DNA of 64,000 bases, taken from NCBI GenBank assembly GCA_963755085.1, contig CAVWIN010000003.1, positions 275,498 through 339,497 of the forward strand. Direction: 5' to 3'. Each line of letters starts with the position of its first letter. Within the stretch, counting starts at the first letter, position 1. The notes beneath the pieces are model-generated. The model saw nothing but the letters and a program-made list of their open reading frames with translations, was not told the origin of the DNA and did no database searches. Source of the DNA: JACVRM01 sp963755085. GTDB lineage: Bacteria > Actinomycetota > Thermoleophilia > Gaiellales > Gaiellaceae. This document shows, piece after piece, positions 58,398-64,000 of the stretch. The translations under genes were made by a program, and so were the position numbers.

Positions 58398-58960
58398 CTG
58401 CTCGCGGCGTCGAGCGCCGCGGCGGCACGCGCCCGGTGCGAGTTGCGGGTCTTCCAGACGTTCCCGAGCTCGGCGACCGTTCGCTCCTCTCCGTCCGGTA
58501 CGAAGATCGGGTCGTAGCCGAAGCCCTCGTCGCCACTCGGCGCGTCGGCGATGCGGCCCTCGAGCGTCCCGGTGCCGCGCAGCTCGCGGCCGGCCGCGTC
58601 CAGTGCGACGAGCTCGCAGACGTACCGCGCCCGGCGTCTCTCGCCATCGATGCCGTCGAGGGCCTCGAGCAGCTGCTCGACCGGCCGGCCCGCGGCGAAG
58701 CGGGCGGAGTGCACGCCGGGGCGGCCGTCCAGCCCGTCGACCTCGATGCCCGAGTCCTCGCCGATCGCCCACGCGTCGTCGGGCGCGAACCGTCGGCCGA
58801 AGGCCGCTTTGCCGCGGGCGTTGTCGGCGTAGGTGTCGCCGTCCTCCGGCGGGAAGTCCCGCGGGCCGAGCAGCTCCAGCTGCCAGTGTGGCATCGCCGC
58901 GGCGAGCTCGTCCAGCTTGTGTGCGTTCCCCGACGCGAGGACGCCCTTCACGTATGCCAC
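58394..58960 (-). CDS. rdgB: XTP/dITP diphosphatase (RdgB/HAM1)
   Basis: A 188-residue house-cleaning enzyme hydrolysing XTP, ITP and dITP. Motifs are VLASGNAHKLDEL at the N-terminus, YADNARGKAAF, the metal-binding EDSGIEVDGLDGRPGVHSAR and GFGYDPIFVPDG, with the late SHRARAAAAL. It is the last gene of a murI-rph-mgtC-rdgB operon and overlaps the MgtC gene by 13 bp. Confidence 0.95.
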   Translation of the reverse strand: MAYVKGVLASGNAHKLDELAAAMPHWQLELLGPRDFPPEDGDTYADNARGKAAFGRRFAPDDAWAIGEDSGIEVDGLDGRPGVHSARFAAGRPVEQLLEALDGIDGERRRARYVCELVALDAAGRELRGTGTLEGRIADAPSGDEGFGYDPIFVPDGEERTVAELGNVWKTRNSHRARAAAALDAASS

Positions 58961-59631
58961 TCGACGCGGCGGACGTCCTCGAGCCCCTTTACCTCGTCCA
59001 GGACGCCCCCTGTTGCGGCGACGGCCGGCAGCTGCGCGTTGACCTCGACGACGCGGGCGCCCTCGGCGTCCTCGATCTGGAGCCCGCGGATGCGCACGCG
59101 GTGGTGCTCCAGCGCGGCGAGCACCGCGGCGGCGCTCCCGCCCTGGCCCAGCTCGACGGTGAGGCGGCCCTCGTCGGGGCGGAGGGTGGTGAGCATGCGG
59201 TGCGCGGCGACGCGCAGCGGGTAGAGCGCGAAGAGGACCAGGGCGGTGCTCAGGACGGCGACGGAGTAGAAGCCCGCGCCAGACGCCAGGCCGATCGCCG
59301 CGACGATCCAGAGCGTGGCCGCGGTCGTCAGTCCGCGGATCGAGCTGCCCTGGCGGATGATCGCGCCCGCGCCGAGGAAGCCGATGCCGGTGACGATCTG
59401 GGCGGCGATGCGGGTCGGGTCGAGGGTGAACCCGGTCGCGCGCCCGTACTCGAAGTCGCGGAAGCCGTACGCCGACACAAGCGTGAAGGCGGCCGAGCCG
59501 AGCGAGACGAGGAGGTGCGTGCGAAAGCCCGCCTCGTGGTCGCGCAGCTCGCGCTCGAAGCCGATCGCGCCGCCGAGTGCGGCCGCGAGCGCCAGCCGGA
59601 GGAAGACATCGAACCAGCTGAGATCAGGCAC
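58948..59631 (-). CDS. MgtC/SapB family membrane protein
   Basis: A 227-residue protein. The N-terminal MgtC domain has FLRLALAAALGGAIGFEREL, HLLVSLGSAAFTL, QIVTGIGFLGAGAIIRQGSS and GLTTAATLWIVAAIGLASG, with four to five helices. A cytoplasmic ACT-like C-terminal domain follows (about 150-227). The family is linked to magnesium limitation and virulence, with unknown biochemistry. It overlaps rph and rdgB at its two ends. Confidence 0.92.
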   Translation of the reverse strand: MPDLSWFDVFLRLALAAALGGAIGFERELRDHEAGFRTHLLVSLGSAAFTLVSAYGFRDFEYGRATGFTLDPTRIAAQIVTGIGFLGAGAIIRQGSSIRGLTTAATLWIVAAIGLASGAGFYSVAVLSTALVLFALYPLRVAAHRMLTTLRPDEGRLTVELGQGGSAAAVLAALEHHRVRIRGLQIEDAEGARVVEVNAQLPAVAATGGVLDEVKGLEDVRRVEWHT

Positions 59632-60334
59632 GGACGGCGCCGGCGGCTTCGCGCTGGAGCTCCGCGATCTGCTCCAGCCCGGCAGCGGCGAGATCGAGCA
59701 GGTCGTTCATGCGCTCGCGGCTGAACGCCACGCGCTCGGCGGTCGCCTGCACCTCGACGAGGCGGCCGTCGCCGACCATCGCGACGTTCGCGTCCACCTC
59801 GGCGGCGGAGTCCTCGACGTAGTCCAGGTCGAGCAGCAGCTCGTCGTCGACGATCCCGAGCGAGACCGCGGCGATCGAGTCGGTGAGCGCGCGCGAGAGC
59901 CCGAAGCGGTCGAGCGCGCGGGCGGCGGCGACCCAGGCGCCGGAGATGGCCGCCGTGCGCGTGCCGCCGTCGGCCTGGAGGACGTCGCAGTCGAGCCAGA
60001 CGGTGCGCTCGCCGAGCGCCTGGAAGTCGGTCACGGCGCGGAGCGCGCGGCCGATCAGGCGCTGGATCTCGACGGTGCGCCCCTTCTGCTTGCCGGCGGC
60101 CTCGCGCGGCGTGCGGTCGCCGGTCGACGCAGGGAGCATCCCATACTCGGCCGTCATCCAGCCCTTGCCGCGGCCGGACATCCAGCGCGGGACGCTGTTC
60201 TCGATGGACGCCGTGCAGAGGACGATCGTCTTGCCGCAGGTGACGAGCGCGGAGCCGTGCGCCTGCTCGAGGTAGTCGGGCTCGATCCGGTACGGGCGCA
60301 GCTCGTCGGGCCGGCGCCCGTCGTGGCGGCTCAT
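59624..60334 (-). CDS. rph: Ribonuclease PH
   Basis: A 236-residue phosphorolytic 3'-5' exoribonuclease trimming tRNA 3' ends. It starts MSRHDGRRPDELRPYRIEPD, then GSALVTCGKTIVLCTASIE, the GRGKGWMTAEYGMLPAST loop, IQRLIGRALRAV, and the phosphate-binding DADGGTRTAAISGA-type motif (here LQADGGTRTAAISGAW). It overlaps murI by 4 bp and mgtC by 8 bp. The rph-rdgB association is common in bacteria. Confidence 0.97.
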   Translation of the reverse strand: MSRHDGRRPDELRPYRIEPDYLEQAHGSALVTCGKTIVLCTASIENSVPRWMSGRGKGWMTAEYGMLPASTGDRTPREAAGKQKGRTVEIQRLIGRALRAVTDFQALGERTVWLDCDVLQADGGTRTAAISGAWVAAARALDRFGLSRALTDSIAAVSLGIVDDELLLDLDYVEDSAAEVDANVAMVGDGRLVEVQATAERVAFSRERMNDLLDLAAAGLEQIAELQREAAGAVRA

Positions 60335-61152
60335 GCTGCCGCAGCCTCGAGCTGCGCGATGGTCACGCGCTCTACGTCGCCGAGCGGCAGCTGGAGAAAA
60401 CGCTGACCGAGCCGCTCGAAGGTCTCGGGGTCGCCGGTGGTGAGGAAGCGAGTGGACCCCTCGCGGGTCTCGTCGTTCTCGATGCGCTTGCGTGCGAGCG
60501 TCTCGGCCACCTCCCGTGCGGTCTCCTCGGCCGAGAACACGAGCGTGACGCCGCGGCCGAAGACACGCTGGAAGATCGGCCGGATGTGCGGGTAGTGCGT
60601 GCACCCGAGGATGACCGTGTCGCAGCCGGCTTCCTTGATCGGCTCGGCGTACTCGCGCACCGCCTCGATCGTCGCCTCGCCGAACGGGTCGTCGCTCTCG
60701 ATCAGCGGGACGAGCTTCGGGCAGGCGACGGCATGCAGGCGGACGCCGGCGTCGAGCGCGTGCACGAGCGCCGCGTACCGGCCTGCCTCCACGGTCGCCT
60801 CGGTGGCGAGCAGGCCGATGTCCCGGTTGCGGGTCGTCTGCACGGCGGCGTGCGCCTCGGGAGTGATCACGCCGACGACGGGCACGGACAGCGCCTCCTG
60901 GAGGGCGGGCAGCGCCGCCGAGGTGGCCGCGTTGCAGGCGACGAGGATCAGCTTCACGCCCTCGCCCTCGAGGTAGCCGCCGATCTCGTGCGCGAAGCGC
61001 GCGATCTCCGGCAGGGGCCGAGGCCCGTAGGGCAGGCGCGCGAGGTCGCCCAGGTAGACGAAGTCCTCGTGCGGCATCGTCACGAGGCATTCGTGCAGCA
61101 CCGTGAGGCCGCCCATCCCGGAGTCGAAGACGCCGACGGGGCGTGTATCCAC
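60331..61152 (-). CDS. murI: Glutamate racemase
   Basis: A 273-residue MurI producing D-Glu for peptidoglycan. It starts PVGVFDSGMGGLTVL, has the two catalytic cysteines in LILVACNAATSAAL and VILGCTHYPHI, and YLGDLARLPYGPRP between. GTG 61152 is used because TACAAT ends seven bases upstream and the family begins just before PVGVFDSG. It is the first gene of the murI-rph-mgtC-rdgB operon. Confidence 0.96.
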   Translation of the reverse strand: MDTRPVGVFDSGMGGLTVLHECLVTMPHEDFVYLGDLARLPYGPRPLPEIARFAHEIGGYLEGEGVKLILVACNAATSAALPALQEALSVPVVGVITPEAHAAVQTTRNRDIGLLATEATVEAGRYAALVHALDAGVRLHAVACPKLVPLIESDDPFGEATIEAVREYAEPIKEAGCDTVILGCTHYPHIRPIFQRVFGRGVTLVFSAEETAREVAETLARKRIENDETREGSTRFLTTGDPETFERLGQRFLQLPLGDVERVTIAQLEAAAA

Positions 61153-61225
61153 GGGCGCGATTGTAAGCGGGCGTCGGGGAGTTAGTGGCTCCCTGCGACT
61201 GGGTCGGCTCGCAGCTGCCGGTTCG

Positions 61226-61231
61226 TATGCT
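61226..61231 (+). promoter_or_regulatory. -10 box (TATGCT) before the DUF72 gene
   Basis: TATGCT, six bases (CCCGAG), then GTG 61238. A functional-looking promoter in front of a frameshifted gene suggests the frameshift is recent or an error. Confidence 0.5.
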
Positions 61232-61237
61232 CCCGAG

Positions 61238-62159
61238 GTGACCGCCGAGATCCGCGTGGGCACGTGCTCGTGGGCAGACGAGGCGCTGGCCAAGGCCTTC
61301 TATCCGCCGGGCCTGCCGGCCGGGGAGCGGCTCGGCTGGTACGCCGAGCATTTCGACACGGTCGAGGTCGACTCGACCTACTACCGCCTGCCGGTCGAGG
61401 ACATGGTCCGCCGGTGGGCCGAGCGGACGCCCGACGACTTCGTCATGCACGTGAAGGCGTTCGGCGTGATGACTCGCCACCCGGTCAAGGCCGACCAGCT
61501 GCCGCCCGACCTGCGCGACGAGGCGCCGGTCGACGACCGCGGCCGCGTCGAGCGGCCCTCGCGCGAGTTCCGCGGCGAGATCTTCCGCCGCTTCCACGAG
61601 GCGCTCGAGCCGCTGCGCGGCTCGGGCAAGCTCGGCGGGATCCTGCTCCAGTTCCCGCCCTACGTCGTGCCGCGGCGAGTCGTCCTACGACTACCTCGAG
61701 TGGGCCGTGGGCCAGCTCGGCGGCGACGCCCCGCTGGTCGAGTTCCGCCACCGCGCCTGGTACGAGGGCGACCAGCTGCCCGAGACGCTGTCGCTGCTCG
61801 AGCGGCTCGGAGCCGCGCATGTCGTCGTGGACGCGCCCCAGGTCGAGGCGAAGAACGTGCCGCCGACGGTGCTCGCGGTGACGGCGCCGGTCACGTACAC
61901 CCGCTTCCACGGGCGCAACGCAGGGACCTGGAACGTCCGTGGCACGAGCGCCTCCGAGCGCTTCGACTACCTGTACTCGGAAGACGAGCTGCGCGAGTGG
62001 GCCGAGCAGCTCCGCGAGCTGGCCGGCCAGGCCGAGCAGGCGTTTGCCCTCTTCAACAACAACAACCGCAGCCCCGGTCCAGGCGGCGCGCCCGTCGCGC
62101 AGGCGGCCTGGAACGCGGACATGCTGAAGCGGCTGCTCGCGGAGCAGCCGGTGGGTTAG
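61238..62159 (+). pseudogene. DUF72 family protein, interrupted by a frameshift
   Basis: Reading from GTG 61238 gives a typical DUF72 start (IRVGTCSWADEALAKAFYPP, HFDTVEVDSTYYRLP) up to LGGILLQFPPYVVPR near 61675. The rest of the family sequence continues in another frame (SSYDYLEWAVGQL, LVEFRHRAWYEG, YTRFHGRNAGTWNV, ALFNNNNRSPGPG) to 62159. Two missing bases near 61671-61678 would restore one frame. DUF72 proteins are TIM-barrel, YecE-like, of unknown function. Whether this is real decay or a sequence error cannot be told here. Confidence 0.8.
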
Positions 62160-62773
62160 ACCGACCCGACGAAGTCGAGCAGCACGCCGTTGAACTCCTC
62201 CGGCTGCTCGACTGAGACGAGGTGGCCCGCGCCCGGAAAGACCTCGACGCGGCCCAGCGGCGCCAGCGCGGCCAGCTCGCGCGCCTCGTCGACCGAGAGC
62301 ACGTCGTCGGCCCCGCCGACCGCAACGACCAGCCGGCCCGCGAACGAGCGCACGACGCCCGTCCGGTCGGGGCGGTCGCGCATCGCCGCCGTGGCGGCGG
62401 CGAGCTCCGCGGCCGTGGCGGTCGTGTCCATTCCCGGCGGAACGGCACCGTCGCCCAGCAAGTCGATCAGCGCATCACGGTCGCGCCGCCGCTCGGGCGA
62501 GTCGGCGGCCGCCCGTGCGCCTGCGAGCAGCAGCCCGCGAACGCGCTCCGGCGCGCGGGCCACCATGGCCAACCCGGTGTAGCCGCCCATCGAGGCGCCG
62601 ACCAAGATCAGCGGCCCGTCGACGTCGTCCAGGATCTCGGCCGCCCAGCGTTCGAGCGACGGCCCGCGGCCGTAGAGCCGCGGAGCGACGACGTGGCGCC
62701 CCTCGAGCGCGGCGATCTGCGAGTCCCACATCCGCTCGTCGAGCGGGAACGCGTGCAGGAGCACGACCGTCAC
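62156..62773 (-). CDS. Alpha/beta hydrolase
   Basis: A 205-residue alpha/beta hydrolase. It starts TVVLLHAFPLDERMWDSQIA with the oxyanion HAFP region, has the nucleophile elbow LVGASMGGYTG (Ser), the acid loop VAVGGADDVLSVDEA (Asp) and the catalytic His in FPGAGHLVSVEQPEEF. It is a short version without a large lid. The substrate is unknown. GTG 62773 directly abuts the stop of the GNAT gene, so the two are probably co-translated. Confidence 0.9.
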   Translation of the reverse strand: MTVVLLHAFPLDERMWDSQIAALEGRHVVAPRLYGRGPSLERWAAEILDDVDGPLILVGASMGGYTGLAMVARAPERVRGLLLAGARAAADSPERRRDRDALIDLLGDGAVPPGMDTTATAAELAAATAAMRDRPDRTGVVRSFAGRLVVAVGGADDVLSVDEARELAALAPLGRVEVFPGAGHLVSVEQPEEFNGVLLDFVGSV

Positions 62774-62774
62774 C

Positions 62775-63790
62775 TCAGTGCGCGACGATGACCGCCTCCT
62801 GGTCGGCCTTCGCCTCGGCGAAGGACACCGGCGGCGCGAGCCCCAGGACCCCGGCGAGCTGCTCGGCGAGCTCGGACGCCGGCGGCAGGTCGGCGTCCGA
62901 TTCGGCGACGCGGGCGACCGCACGGATCTGCCCGGGGTCGGCCCCAGTGAGCCGGCCGAGCACGGTCGGGTTCGCACGCAACGCGACAACGTCGCCCGGC
63001 GCGATCGGCCCGTAGGCGCCCGGCACCGACAGGTACTCGTCCATCAGCGAGCCGCGCTCGTAGGCGGCGAGCCGCACGAAACGGCCGCGTTCGACGGCGA
63101 GCGCGATCACGACCGAGCCGGTGACGTGCGAGAGCTCCTGGGCCAGCTGCCCGACCAGCTCTGGATCGTGCTCCCAGACCTCGTCGGTGACGGACACCCA
63201 GCCGTTCCGGGGCGCCGAGACGACGGTTGCCTGGGAGCGAAACAGCCGCGGGACGAAGCGCCCGACGGCCGCCGCGATCGCCGCCTGGTCGTCGGTCTGC
63301 GCCAGCACGGCACCGACCGTCGCCCCGGACGGCGCCTGGCCGCCCGCGCGCTCGGCGAGCGCGTCGACGGGCACGGCAGCCACCACCTGGACGTCCTCGA
63401 AGCCGAGGCGCTCGTAGAACACCCGCGCGGGCCGGTTCGAGGTCGCCACATTGAGGCTGATCCAGCGTGCACCGAGCGCACGCGCCCGGGTGGCGACCTC
63501 GCCCATCAGGCGCGTGCCGAGCCCGCTTCCGCGCGCGTCGGGGCGGACGTACACGTCGGTGACGTGGAGCGCTCGCCGCGGAGCGCCGTCGCGAACGCGA
63601 AGCCGGCGGGCCCCGCGTCGTCCTCGGCGATCAGGGCGACGCCGTCCGCCGCGTGGCGGCGGAGGTCGGCCCAGGCCTCGTCCCAGGTCTCGGGCTGGTA
63701 GCCCGGCGGCTCGGGGATCTCGGCATCGAACGCTTCCCACAGCCCGCGGATCGCCTCGGCGTCCGCCTCGGTGACGGGACGGATCGTCAT
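62775..63790 (-). pseudogene. GNAT acetyltransferase with unusual C-terminal domain, frameshifted
   Basis: ATG 63790 begins a GNAT domain (MTIRPVTEADAEAIRGLWEA, VALIAEDDAGPAGFAFATAL). Near 63566-63574 the frame must change to continue with LHVTDVYVRPDARGSGLGTR, the acetyl-CoA loop, and VFYERLGFEDVQ. Two bases seem to be missing. About 190 further residues form a separate, unfamiliar domain (VSVTDEVWEHDPELVGQLAQ, YERGSLMDEYLSVPGAYGP, VVALRANPTVLGRLTGADPG). The ATG overlaps the glycosylase stop (ATGA). Confidence 0.75.
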
Positions 63791-64000
63791 GCCGCAGCCG
63801 TGCGCGCGCCGGTCAGCAGGTAGTGCGCGGTCAGGTTCTGGAACGGGTCGAAACGGTCTCCCATGGCACGTGTCTCCTCGATCGAAAGGTCCTCGGGTCC
63901 TTCGGGTCCAGGGCCACGATAGAAGCGGAGACCGCCTTGCGCAGCGCCAGGTCGCCGGCGGGCCAGGCGCGGGGCCGCGCAAGGTGCCGTGCGAGGAACC
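63787..64000 (-). pseudogene. DNA-3-methyladenine glycosylase-like C-terminus, partial and frameshifted
   Basis: This runs in from the window edge. The visible part first reads ARHLARPRAWPAGDLALRKA, typical of the AlkA-type HhH glycosylase end. After a one-base shift near 63921-63925 it continues LSIEETRAMGDRFDPFQNLT, then AHYLLTGARTAAA and a stop at 63787. The protein would excise alkylated bases. The frameshift may be a sequence error, as in the two neighbouring genes. Confidence 0.65.

Overview
The window is a very GC-rich, densely packed bacterial chromosome segment with about 70 protein genes and two tRNAs. It has no rRNA, no CRISPR array and no phage. Gene content (GlmS/GlmM, ergothioneine EgtB/EgtD, an actinobacterial type of IleRS, HU, PyrF type 2, a D-Ala-D-Ala carboxypeptidase) and widespread leaderless-type promoters fit an actinobacterium. 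Thermoleophilia (Gaiellales or Solirubrobacterales) is my best guess by inference; nothing in the window fixes the species.

Layout. 1-4 kb: a partial membrane protein, an HTH protein beside tRNA-Gly, a CtaG-like protein, a secreted repeat protein and tRNA-Pro. 4-15.3 kb: a multi-GAF sensor kinase with its response regulator, ispH, ileS, trx, a diacylglycerol-kinase-like gene, Nudix, a cNMP-binding protein and a glutaredoxin-like protein. 15-20 kb: RidA, a glutamate-cysteine-ligase-like enzyme, then a divergent ECF sigma / membrane beta-propeller / secreted beta-propeller module around a palindrome cluster. 20-32 kb: an adenylate cyclase, a peroxiredoxin with an in-frame UGA, a phosphodiesterase, fabI, a large subtilase, an SDR, an intact IS481 element, and a SelW-like gene with an in-frame UGA. 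32-46 kb: alr-nnr-acpS, ArfB, egtB-egtD with a divergent ATP-grasp gene, transporters and rplM-rpsI-glmM-glmS. 46-57.5 kb: DNA glycosylase, PLD, DedA, an EncFtn-like ferritin, guaB-guaA, a sugar kinase, carboxypeptidase, pyrF, HU and pyrE. 57.5-64 kb: YihY, then murI-rph-mgtC-rdgB, then three genes that each carry a frameshift.

Main discoveries. Two genes that a standard caller would miss are probable selenoproteins. One is a 1-Sec peroxiredoxin (21210-21674, UGA exactly at the peroxidatic Cys). The other is a Rdx/SelW-like protein (30455-30676, CPVU motif). Each UGA is followed by a 7-bp hairpin with a 5-nt GU-containing loop, as expected of a bacterial SECIS. Other points are: a histidine kinase whose H-box His is Gln; an IleRS with both class I signature motifs altered; guaA and an SDR that seem to start at ATT; a TANNNT + 6-7 nt + start codon pattern before many genes; and a five-copy GAGGTCC operator-like cluster.

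How the genes fit together. Several pathways are partly represented: peptidoglycan precursor supply (alr, murI, glmS, glmM, carboxypeptidase), GMP synthesis (guaB, guaA), pyrimidine synthesis (pyrF, pyrE), ergothioneine synthesis (egtB, egtD, possibly the GCS2-type ligase and the ATP-grasp gene), and thiol/selenol redox defence (thioredoxin, glutaredoxin-like, seleno-Prx, SelW-like). Selenocysteine machinery (selA, selB, selC, selD) is not in the window and must lie elsewhere if the UGA interpretation is right.
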